DNA of 6,424 bases from the NCBI GenBank assembly GCA_937876385.1, contig CALFHQ010000005.1, positions 1 through 6,424 of the forward strand, read 5' to 3'. The notes under the pieces were generated by a model, which saw nothing but the letters and a program-made list of their open reading frames with translations, was not told where the DNA came from and searched no databases. Positions 1 to 5,425 of the stretch are shown in pieces. Origin of the DNA: an uncultured Pseudomonadota bacterium. Its GTDB lineage: Bacteria; Myxococcota_A; UBA9042; CAIXZC01. Positions within the stretch are counted from its first letter, which is position 1. Each line of letters begins with the position of its first letter. The position numbers and the translations under genes are program-made.

Positions 1-165
1 GTGGTCCTGTATGCATCGTGAAGCTCCGCACGCCAAACCGTCGTGACAAACAACCGCCCTGTCGATGCCACTATCATGGCCATCGTCGACAGCTTCGACG
101 TGATGGGACGACTCCAATACAACAAGCTGGAAGAAGACCGCTCGGGCAAGTTCGATCCAGTCTGA
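1..165 (+). pseudogene. EutN/CcmL-family BMC pentameric vertex protein, C-terminal part, interrupted by in-frame TGA
   Basis: Reading frame 1 from the window edge gives VVLYAS, then a TGA stop at 19-21, then SSARQT, followed by NNRPVDATIMAIVDS, ending at TGA 163-165. This is the C-terminal half of the EutN/CcmL (Pfam EutN_CcmL) family, whose pentamers cap the vertices of bacterial microcompartment shells. The family's near-invariant motif is G-S-[SA]-A-R followed by the PVDA-x-I-x-x-I-V-D segment. The TGA sits exactly at the motif glycine, and one base change (GGA to TGA at position 19) explains it; the frame is continuous on both sides, so this is a substitution and not a frameshift. The stop would remove about 47 C-terminal residues and so should destroy the fold. 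No good ribosome site precedes the GTG at 43, so re-initiation looks unlikely. The gene lies 18 bp upstream of the aldehyde dehydrogenase, as in BMC operons. Either a real nonsense mutation or a sequencing error; the 5' end is outside the window. Confidence 0.75.
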
Positions 166-183
166 CGAACGAAGAGGTAGACG

Positions 184-1635
184 ATGCAGTTGGACGAACC
201 CAAAATCCAACAGATTGTCGACAAGGTGCTCCAACGCCTGAACAAGGACGAGCAACCCCAGTCGAATTCTCCAAAGCCACAGGCACCCAACATACAGACA
301 CACAAGGTGTCCGCACCAAAAAGCGGCCGCTTCGGTGTCTTCCCAGACGTAGACGCAGCCATGAAGGCCGCCCGCCACGCCCACGAACAGCTCGTCAACC
401 AACCAATCGAGCTGCGAGACAAGATGATCACCGCGATGCGGGAGATCACCCGAAAAAACAACCGGGAATTGTCTCACAAAACCGTCGAAGAAACCCAGAT
501 GGGACGCGTCGAGGACAAAATCCTGAAGAACCTCCTTGCCGCCAACAAGACCCCCGGAGTGGAATCCCTGCGACCGGAGTCCTGGTCCGGTGACAACGGC
601 CTCACTATCATGGAGCGCGCACCCTACGGGGTCATCGGCTCCATTACCCCAACCACGAACGCCACAGAGACCATCCTCTGTAACGCCATCGGCATGATCG
701 CCGCAGGCAACGCAGTGGTCTTCAATACACACCCCCGGGCCAAGGAAATCTCCAATCAGTTCGTTCGCATGCTCAACCAGGCTATCATCGCTGTCGGAGG
801 ACCCGAGAACCTCCTCTGCGTCATTGAAAGCCCAACGATTCAGTCAGCGACCGCCCTCATGGAACACGCCGACACCAACCTCCTCGTAGTAACCGGAGGA
901 CCCGGTGTCGTGAATGCAGCCATGGCTCGCCCCAAAAAGGTCATCGCAGCCGGCCCCGGAAACCCACCGGTACTGGTAGACGAAACGGCCGACCTCGACC
1001 GAGCCGCAAAGAGCATCTACATGGGAGCGTCCCTGGACAACAACATCGTCTGCGTCGTCGAAAAGGAAATCCTCGCCGTATCGAGCATCGCCGACGCATT
1101 GAAAGAACGACTCAAACGCTTGGGCGCCTACTTCCTCAGGGAATCGGCATACTCCAGACTGGAAAAACTCGTGGTCAACCCCAAAGGGGGAGCTGTCACC
1201 GAATTCGTGGGCAAAGACGCTTCATACATCCTGAGCCGAATCGGAATCAACGTCACCGATGACCCCAGATTGATTATCTGCGAGGTCAACGAAGGCCACC
1301 CCTTCGTCCAGGAAGAGCTGCTCATGCCCGTCATCCCCTTCGTCCGCGTCCCCAACGCCCAGGAAGGAATCTTGATGGCACACCGAGTGGAACACGGCTT
1401 TCGACACACAGCGGCCATTCACTCCAAGAACATCGAAAATATGCATCAGATGGCTCGCTTGATGAACACATCGATCTTCGTCAAGAACTCCATGTGCGCC
1501 GCAGGGATGGGCTTTGGCGGAGAAGGACACGCTTCCTTCACCATCGCCAGCCCCACCGGAGAAGGGATCACCTATGCCCGACACTTCTCCCGGGAGCGCA
1601 GATGCGTGGTCAAAGACTACTTCCGAATCGTGTAG
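184..1635 (+). CDS. CoA-acylating aldehyde dehydrogenase, PduP/EutE-like, BMC core enzyme
   Basis: Predicted to oxidise an aldehyde with NAD+ and coenzyme A to acyl-CoA inside a bacterial microcompartment. Residues about 5-20 (EPKIQQIVDKVLQRLN) form an amphipathic helix like the encapsulation peptides of PduP/EutE, followed by a Gln/Ser/Pro-rich linker to about residue 48. The catalytic aldehyde dehydrogenase domain follows: SITPTTNATE (153-162), AAGNAVVF (173-180), the GPGNPPVLVDE segment (257-267), the active-site region DNNIVC with the predicted nucleophile Cys290, EGHPFVQEELLMPV (370-383), GFGGEGH (443-449) and the typical family ending PTGEG-ITYARHF-RRCV. The length of 483 aa is normal for the family. 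The ATG at 184 has AGAGG at 173-177 with a 6-nt spacer. It sits between a shell pentamer fragment and a shell trimer gene with 18-bp gaps, so the three are very probably one operon. The aldehyde substrate cannot be read from the sequence, because no signature enzyme is in the window. Confidence 0.95.
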   Translation: MQLDEPKIQQIVDKVLQRLNKDEQPQSNSPKPQAPNIQTHKVSAPKSGRFGVFPDVDAAMKAARHAHEQLVNQPIELRDKMITAMREITRKNNRELSHKTVEETQMGRVEDKILKNLLAANKTPGVESLRPESWSGDNGLTIMERAPYGVIGSITPTTNATETILCNAIGMIAAGNAVVFNTHPRAKEISNQFVRMLNQAIIAVGGPENLLCVIESPTIQSATALMEHADTNLLVVTGGPGVVNAAMARPKKVIAAGPGNPPVLVDETADLDRAAKSIYMGASLDNNIVCVVEKEILAVSSIADALKERLKRLGAYFLRESAYSRLEKLVVNPKGGAVTEFVGKDASYILSRIGINVTDDPRLIICEVNEGHPFVQEELLMPVIPFVRVPNAQEGILMAHRVEHGFRHTAAIHSKNIENMHQMARLMNTSIFVKNSMCAAGMGFGGEGHASFTIASPTGEGITYARHFSRERRCVVKDYFRIV

Positions 1636-1653
1636 CCAACAGGACGTAACTGG

Positions 1654-2199
1654 ATGTACCCGGCCCTGGCACTCATCGAAGTCAACAGCATCGCCATCGG
1701 CATGGTCGTCTCCGACGCCTGCGTGAAGAAGGCTGCAGTTGACCTCCTCCAGTCCAGACCCATCGCACCAGGACGCTACATTACACTCTTCTGGGGCGAC
1801 GTCGGAGAGGTCGAAGAGGCCTTTCTCGAAGGCACCCGAATAGCACAAGACACCCTCGTCGGACAACTCTTCTTGCCCGGCGCACACGACTCCCTCATCG
1901 AAGCCCTCGTGGCGGTGGCCCAACCCACTCCCGTGGATTCCATCGCCATCGTCGAACTCTACACCCTGTCTGCAACTCTTCTCAGCGCCGACGCCGCACT
2001 CAAGGCCGCCGATGTACAACTCCTGGAGATGCGATTGGCCGCCGGAATCGACGGCAAGGGATACTTCGTTCTGACCGGGGAACTGTACGATGTCGAAGCG
2101 GCGGTGGAAGCAGCAACCGAAGCAATAGAGCCGGCAACCCTCGTTCGAACCGAGACCATCGCTGCCCCGTCGCCAGACTTCACCGATTTCATCTGGTAA
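1654..2199 (+). CDS. BMC-T tandem-domain shell protein, PduT-like, without the Fe-S cysteine
   Basis: A trimer-forming microcompartment shell protein made of two BMC domains, about residues 3-88 and 95-170, giving 181 aa, the usual size for PduT-type proteins. The first domain opens with ALALIEVNSIAIGMVVSDA and the second with DSIAIVELYTLSATLLSADA, and the second contains GIDGKGYFVLTGE, all typical BMC fold segments. Such trimers assemble into pseudo-hexagonal tiles of the shell facet. Aligned by eye with PduT, whose Cys38 ligates a [4Fe-4S] cluster at the threefold pore (SKTICPGKF), this protein reads SRPIAPGRY: residue 38 is alanine. The only cysteine is Cys23, so a PduT-like cluster is not expected and the pore is more likely for metabolites. 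The C-terminal tail PDFTDFIW is short and hydrophobic. The ATG at 1654 follows AGGAC (1641-1645) by 8 nt. It is the last gene of the BMC operon seen here; the next gene has its own promoter. Confidence 0.93.
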   Translation: MYPALALIEVNSIAIGMVVSDACVKKAAVDLLQSRPIAPGRYITLFWGDVGEVEEAFLEGTRIAQDTLVGQLFLPGAHDSLIEALVAVAQPTPVDSIAIVELYTLSATLLSADAALKAADVQLLEMRLAAGIDGKGYFVLTGELYDVEAAVEAATEAIEPATLVRTETIAAPSPDFTDFIW

Positions 2200-2204
2200 G
2201 GACT

Positions 2205-2233
2205 TTGATTATAGGCCGGCAAACCCTTAGAAT
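2205..2233 (+). promoter_or_regulatory. Sigma70-like promoter for the lipoprotein/pseudopeptidase pair
   Basis: TTGATT at 2205-2210 (-35, 4 of 6 to consensus) and TAGAAT at 2228-2233 (-10, 5 of 6) are separated by exactly 17 bp. A start near 2240 would leave a leader of about 33 nt before the ATG at 2273, with a clear ribosome site AGGAG at 2261-2265. The promoter begins 5 bp after the stop codon of the BMC-T gene, so the following genes are probably transcribed independently of the BMC operon. No hairpin terminator for the BMC operon is visible in between, so read-through is possible. Confidence 0.6.
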
Positions 2234-2272
2234 AGCCGTGCAGAACTACCAGACCCAACGAGGAGTAACAAG

Positions 2273-3181
2273 ATGATTCGTAAGCGTTGGTTCACGACCC
2301 TTTTCCTTCTCTTCTTCGTGGCAGCACTGCCCCAGTGCAAATCCAAAACCGAAGAGGAAACCGAAGAATCCGGCGAAAGCGTCAACCAGGACAAGGAAGA
2401 ACCCAGCCAGGCCGACCTCGACAAGGCAGCAAAAAAGAAGGCGAGGAAGGCCAAAAAGAAGGCCAAGGCAACTTCGAAGGCTTCCGCCCAGAAGGCCCGG
2501 AGCACCCAGAAAGCCCAAGCCGTACAACCGACGGAAGATTCCCCGAAGGCTCAGCAGAAGAGACCTCTCCCGACCCCCCCTCGTCGCCCAAACCCCGAAG
2601 ACAACCCCGTTGAATCTGCCGCCAGCCAGCAACCAACTCCAACCAAGCCACAACCGGAAGTCGCCGACGCCGTCACCGACGAGCCCACCACCGACAAACC
2701 CGATGGCCCCGCAGCAAGAGACGAACTCCCGGAGAACCCGACAATCCCCGAGCCTCCCACTCGTATCCCCGTCCGAGACCTCCTCTCCATTACCGACTTG
2801 ACCCGCTCCCTGCCCGAGCGAGGCTGGGTCTCCTACGGACCCATCCAGGGAATCCAACCAGACAAGTTCTACAACAGCATTATCTATCGCAAGATGGGAA
2901 CACAACGCTTCGTCTCCCTCCAGGCCTGGGACTACGACAATTACTCCGACGCCGTCGAGAAGTGGAACGAAGCCCTGGCAACCTACCCCAACACTCAAGA
3001 ACTTAAAGATCTGTTCGCCGAACTCCTCTTCTTCTCAGCACGAAACAAGGTAATCTCCCTGACCCTCGTCGAACCCAAACGCTCCATGGTACTCTCAGTT
3101 GCCTGCAGCGAAGAAGTATGCACAGACGAAGCCCTCCTGAAGCTCACTCGAACGGTCTTTGAACGAGCCAGAGGGAACTGA
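2273..3181 (+). CDS. Lipoprotein with block-charged, Pro-rich linker and C-terminal domain of unknown function
   Basis: I do not recognise the family. Residues 1-22 form a signal peptide: basic MIRKRW, hydrophobic FFVAALPQ, then Cys22, a plausible lipidation site although Gln at -1 is unusual. After the anchor come an acidic stretch (about 26-50), a Lys/Ala-rich basic stretch (51-83, for example KAAKKKARKAKKKAKA), a Pro/Gln/Thr-rich stretch (84-165) and a globular domain (166-302). That domain contains ERGWVSYGPIQGI, SLQAWDYDNYSDAVEKWNEA and a Cys278/Cys283 pair (ACSEEVC) that could form a disulfide. The layout suggests a membrane-anchored protein whose folded part is held away from the membrane by a flexible spacer; the alternating charges may contact peptidoglycan or lipopolysaccharide (inference). 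The ATG at 2273 has AGGAG 7 nt upstream. The stop TGA abuts the next start, so the two genes are likely translationally coupled. An alternative is a periplasmic protein cut by signal peptidase I. Confidence 0.85.
   Translation: MIRKRWFTTLFLLFFVAALPQCKSKTEEETEESGESVNQDKEEPSQADLDKAAKKKARKAKKKAKATSKASAQKARSTQKAQAVQPTEDSPKAQQKRPLPTPPRRPNPEDNPVESAASQQPTPTKPQPEVADAVTDEPTTDKPDGPAARDELPENPTIPEPPTRIPVRDLLSITDLTRSLPERGWVSYGPIQGIQPDKFYNSIIYRKMGTQRFVSLQAWDYDNYSDAVEKWNEALATYPNTQELKDLFAELLFFSARNKVISLTLVEPKRSMVLSVACSEEVCTDEALLKLTRTVFERARGN
3170..3175 (+). promoter_or_regulatory. Ribosome binding site deciding the TTG start at 3182
   Basis: AGAGGG lies inside the last codons of the lipoprotein gene and is 6 nt from the TTG at 3182. 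The only other in-frame start nearby, ATG 3227, has GGAAGG just 2 nt away, which is too close to work well. The site therefore favours TTG. Confidence 0.5.
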
Positions 3182-4054
3182 TTGTCCCCCTCCGTTCACC
3201 CATCTTCTCATCTTCTGTGGAAGGCCATGACGTGGCTGAGAGAATTCCTCTTCCCTGGACTCGGCCCCGCACTCCAGGGGCACTGGAGAGCTGCTGGGGC
3301 GCTCGTTCTCGCTTCCGCGGGGGGATGGGTCCTCTGGATCCTTTCCTTCGCCTCGTGGGGCGTCTTCGTCCTCAGCGCAGCCGCTGTGTGGTTCGTCTGG
3401 GCCCTTCTCCTTGGTGCCGCCTCCGTGTCGGCGATTGAAGCACAGCAACATCGCAAGCCGCTTTGGCTCCTATTGGGTGCTCTGGCCATCTTGCCCACCC
3501 CAATCCTCGCCTCGGTAGCTGCACACGCTCTCAACGCCGAAGAAGTGAGCACGGTAGATCTGCTGCCGGCCCTGCTTCCGGGGGAAACCGTCTCGCTGAA
3601 ATCGAAGCCTGCCACCCCAACCCGTGGAATTCTGGTGTCGATCACCTGCCCTGAAGACCCACAAACACACCGTCTGGCAAGAGTCATGGGACTGCCCGGA
3701 GAGCGCCTGGCCCCCCGAGGCCCACGAATCTGCGGTGCCACCGGCTGCCTTCCCGTCGTTCCCTTTGGAACCATCGAACAAGCCGGCGAGAATATCCCAG
3801 TGGCAACGGAGTGGTATGACGGGAAATGGCATCTGGTTTACGGCGACACTGCCCCCGCAAGCCAGAGAACCCTACTGGCCGAGGCGCCCCTCATCCAGGA
3901 AGACGAAGTTCTCGTGCTACCAGACAACAGAACAGACCCCTCCTTCCTTCAATGCACCCCGAATCACCGGGTGCCGTGGAGCAACGTGCGGGGAGAAGTC
4001 TCCCACATCCTCTGGTCTTCTGATTGGACTCGGATTGGAGCTGGAATCCGCTAG
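3182..4054 (+). CDS. Membrane protein with type I signal peptidase (S26) fold lacking the Ser-Lys dyad, probable pseudopeptidase
   Basis: The N-terminal part has a PGLGPALQGHWRAAGAL segment (25-41), like the PGLGQ modules found ahead of some signal peptidases, and three hydrophobic segments at about 35-57, 59-82 and 93-117. The rest follows the LepB boxes: LLPALLPGETV (127-137) for SMxPTLxxGDxV, RVMGLPGERL (167-176) for KRVIGLPGD, and LPDNRTDPS (246-254) then VPWSNVRGEVSHILWS (264-279) for the GDNR...VPxxNxxGxA box. At the nucleophile position there is Asp126 instead of Ser, and at the general-base position Ala166 instead of Lys. Each change needs at least two bases, so sequencing error is unlikely. 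Signal-peptide cleavage by the usual mechanism is therefore not expected; a scaffold, chaperone or peptide-binding role is possible (inference). Cys184 and Cys189 could pair. The TTG start directly follows the upstream stop (TGATTG); a start at ATG 3227 would shorten it by 15 residues. It converges on the LysM gene with 11 bp between. Confidence 0.85.
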   Translation: MSPSVHPSSHLLWKAMTWLREFLFPGLGPALQGHWRAAGALVLASAGGWVLWILSFASWGVFVLSAAAVWFVWALLLGAASVSAIEAQQHRKPLWLLLGALAILPTPILASVAAHALNAEEVSTVDLLPALLPGETVSLKSKPATPTRGILVSITCPEDPQTHRLARVMGLPGERLAPRGPRICGATGCLPVVPFGTIEQAGENIPVATEWYDGKWHLVYGDTAPASQRTLLAEAPLIQEDEVLVLPDNRTDPSFLQCTPNHRVPWSNVRGEVSHILWSSDWTRIGAGIR

Positions 4055-4065
4055 GGGAAAAGGGC

Positions 4066-4974
4066 TTAGCGACCCTTCTTGCGCTTCTTCTGAAACTGCT
4101 CGAACTGCTGGGCCGTAATTGCCAGCTTGATGACCTGTCCAACCCGGACGTGGTCCACGTCCAAATCGCGGTTGACTCGCTTGATGTCTTCGATGCTGAT
4201 CTGGGCCCATTTGGCAAGAGCACCAACGGTCTCCCCATTCATCACCTTGATTTCAAATACTTCCTGGGTCTCCCCGGGGATCCCGTTCCCATCCTCAACA
4301 GCCGCCATGGCCTCGTCAACTTCCTTCTTCTCCACCAACTTCGGGACAATCAGGATGTCCCCCGGGGTGAGATGTCGAGGGTCCAGAGCTTCGTTGTGGG
4401 CCACAAAGAACCACAAGGGAACCTTGAACTTGTTGGATATGCCGATGAGGGTGTCCCCCTTTCCAACTCGATACTCGATGGCCTTGACGTGCCAGTTCTC
4501 GTAGAACTCGTTCTTCTTCTCCTTCCAGTACTCCTCTCGCCGACGTTCGAAATCGCTGTATTCAGTCGCAGTCAGAGAGAGCACATAACGTTCACCAAAC
4601 TGAGGAAGTTGGTTGTCGTTGAGGAGGCGCAACTCCTCGGGAGAGATGCCGCTCCAGTCCGAGTACATCCGCAAAGTTTCCGCAGGGCGAGCCACGATAT
4701 AGCGCTTTTGACGGATGCGCATGGCCAGATTCTCGACCTGGACATCGGGCTCCCTCTCAGACAACAAGGAGATGTCTTCCTCACCTGTGGGAATGATGAT
4801 GCCTCCCTTGACCCCAAATTTCTCCAGTTCGCTCTTCTTCTCGTCCTTTAGAACGACTTGTACCTTCGGCTTCTCCGGATCCGGCGCTTTGTCTTCGTCC
4901 GACTTGCAGGAGACCCCTACTACCAGGACGGCCAGCAGAACCAACTCGGTCATCCTCGCTCGGAGCATCAGCAT
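4066..4974 (-). CDS. Lipoprotein with three LysM domains
   Basis: A predicted lipid-anchored, peptidoglycan-associated protein of 302 aa. The signal peptide is MLMLRARMTE, then LVLLAVLVVGVS, then Cys23, followed by charged KSDEDK. Three LysM-type units follow: a diverged one at about 91-134 (RYIVARPAETLRMYSDWSGI, then LRLLNDNQL), a classical one at 167-213 (IEYRVGKGDTLIGISNKF, then HNEALDP, then LTPGDILIVP), and one at 240-286 (FEIKVMNGETVGALAKWA, then VNRDLDVDHVRVGQVIKL). A charged segment (141-160) between units 1 and 2 is probably helical. LysM binds N-acetylglucosamine-containing glycans; no hydrolase domain is visible, so it is probably an anchor or assembly factor, not an enzyme. The start at 4974 is chosen for the strong AGGAGG 7 nt upstream; a longer frame to 5004 would put extra polar residues before the signal peptide and lacks this site. 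The C-terminus is strongly basic (QKKRKKGR). It lies downstream of tatA on the same strand, 140 bp away. Confidence 0.92.
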   Translation of the reverse strand: MLMLRARMTELVLLAVLVVGVSCKSDEDKAPDPEKPKVQVVLKDEKKSELEKFGVKGGIIIPTGEEDISLLSEREPDVQVENLAMRIRQKRYIVARPAETLRMYSDWSGISPEELRLLNDNQLPQFGERYVLSLTATEYSDFERRREEYWKEKKNEFYENWHVKAIEYRVGKGDTLIGISNKFKVPLWFFVAHNEALDPRHLTPGDILIVPKLVEKKEVDEAMAAVEDGNGIPGETQEVFEIKVMNGETVGALAKWAQISIEDIKRVNRDLDVDHVRVGQVIKLAITAQQFEQFQKKRKKGR

Positions 4975-4980
4975 GTCACT

Positions 4981-4989
4981 TCCTCCTTT
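4981..4989 (-). promoter_or_regulatory. Strong ribosome binding site of the LysM lipoprotein gene
   Basis: On the - strand this reads AAAGGAGGA, a near-perfect Shine-Dalgarno sequence. AGGAGG (4987-4982) is 7 nt from the ATG at 4974 and fixes the start of the LysM lipoprotein. Confidence 0.75.
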
Positions 4990-5012
4990 CGACAGGTTAC
5001 CCATCTTCTACC

Positions 5013-5040
5013 ATGCTACACGGAATCAATGAGACGGCAA
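5013..5040 (-). promoter_or_regulatory. Possible weak promoter for the LysM lipoprotein gene
   Basis: On the - strand, TTGCCG (5040-5035) and TAGCAT (5018-5013) are 16 bp apart, each 4 of 6 to consensus. The location, about 40 bp upstream of the ATG at 4974, is suitable. The match is modest and the gene could also be read from the tatA promoter. Confidence 0.3.
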
Positions 5041-5114
5041 GTTTTCCAGGAGGGAAGCGATGCAGTGATGCGCTGGCAGAAATAGACGAGATGACGGGAC
5101 AAGGGTTGGGCTGG

Positions 5115-5342
5115 CTACTGCTTCTTCTCCGACTCTTGCACCGACTTCTCTTCTTCGTCGTCGTCGGCGTTGTCCTTGACAGCCTTCTTGAACTCCTTAA
5201 TCGAACTCCCCAGAGAACGGCTGAGCTTCGGGAGGCTGGCGCCGCCAAACAGCACCAGGATGATAACCAGAATGACAACCAGTTCTCCGGTTCCCAACCC
5301 CATGAACGTGGCCAGCAGGCCACCGTCGGTCCATATACTCAT
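5115..5342 (-). CDS. tatA: Sec-independent (Tat) protein translocase subunit TatA
   Basis: TatA oligomers form the size-adaptable part of the twin-arginine translocase, which moves folded proteins across the inner membrane. From the ATG at 5342 the product is 75 aa. A transmembrane helix (GELVVILVIILVLFGG) ends in the family's conserved Phe-Gly, followed by the amphipathic helix LPKLSRSLGSSIKEFKKAV, both diagnostic for TatA/TatE; the Glu before the helix occupies the usual polar position near the N-terminus. The tail is highly charged (DNADDDEEEKSVQESEKKQ), as in TatA. The ATG at 5342 is preceded by AGGAGG (5358-5353) with a 10-nt spacer, which gives 13 residues (MSIWTDGGLLATF) before the canonical MGLGTGEL start. 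The internal ATG at 5303 would give a classical 62-aa TatA but has no good ribosome site. No tatB or tatC is adjacent. TatB is less likely, because it is usually longer with a Gly-Pro hinge. Confidence 0.93.
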   Translation of the reverse strand: MSIWTDGGLLATFMGLGTGELVVILVIILVLFGGASLPKLSRSLGSSIKEFKKAVKDNADDDEEEKSVQESEKKQ

Positions 5343-5352
5343 GTCTCCCCTT

Positions 5353-5358
5353 CCTCCT
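5353..5358 (-). promoter_or_regulatory. Ribosome binding site of tatA
   Basis: AGGAGG on the - strand, 10 nt from the ATG at 5342. A GGGGAG (5350-5345) lies closer but leaves only 2 nt. The site supports the longer TatA with an N-terminal extension. Confidence 0.5.
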
Positions 5359-5381
5359 TGAGAAATCACACTGCCTGTGGC

Positions 5382-5410
5382 ATTGTAGGATGGTCTAAAT
5401 TGCGTGGCAA
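5382..5410 (-). promoter_or_regulatory. Strong sigma70-like promoter of tatA
   Basis: On the - strand, TTGCCA (5410-5405, 5 of 6) and TACAAT (5387-5382, 5 of 6) are separated by exactly 17 bp. Transcription would start near 5375 and give a leader of about 33 nt to the tatA start. It sits in the 83-bp gap between tatA and the divergent cysteine-rich lipoprotein gene, so polymerase binding here could interfere with transcription of that neighbour. Confidence 0.65.
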
Positions 5411-5425
5411 GCTTTTTGGTGGACC

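Noticed and set aside
19..21. TGA read as glycine or selenocysteine in the pentamer gene
   Set aside because: TGA serves as the normal stop at 163-165, 3179-3181 and at the end of the - strand gene at 6048, so glycine recoding is unlikely. The family has glycine here, not cysteine, and no obvious SECIS-like hairpin follows.
18..593. + strand open frame overlapping the pentamer fragment and the dehydrogenase start
   Set aside because: The product is Arg/Pro/Gln-rich without domain features and is out of frame with both recognised proteins.
1222..2019. Long - strand open frame across the dehydrogenase and BMC-T genes
   Set aside because: It lies opposite two well-supported genes and its product has no recognisable motif; it arises from codon bias.
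2441..2520. Tandem DNA repeat in the Lys/Ala-rich part of the lipoprotein
   Set aside because: Short units such as AAGGCCAA recur, but irregularly; this is codon-level low complexity and not a tandem array.
2246..2998. - strand open frame of about 250 codons opposite the lipoprotein gene
   Set aside because: It is a Gly/Leu/Phe-rich mirror of the Pro/Lys/Glu-rich linker, with no start signal or domain.
4055..4065. Terminator between the convergent pseudopeptidase and LysM genes
   Set aside because: The gap is only 11 bp and has no hairpin or T-run.
4024..4851. Long + strand open frame (about 275 codons) across the LysM gene
   Set aside because: It is antisense to a clear triple-LysM lipoprotein with a strong ribosome site, and its product is a leucine/valine-rich sequence without any recognisable domain.
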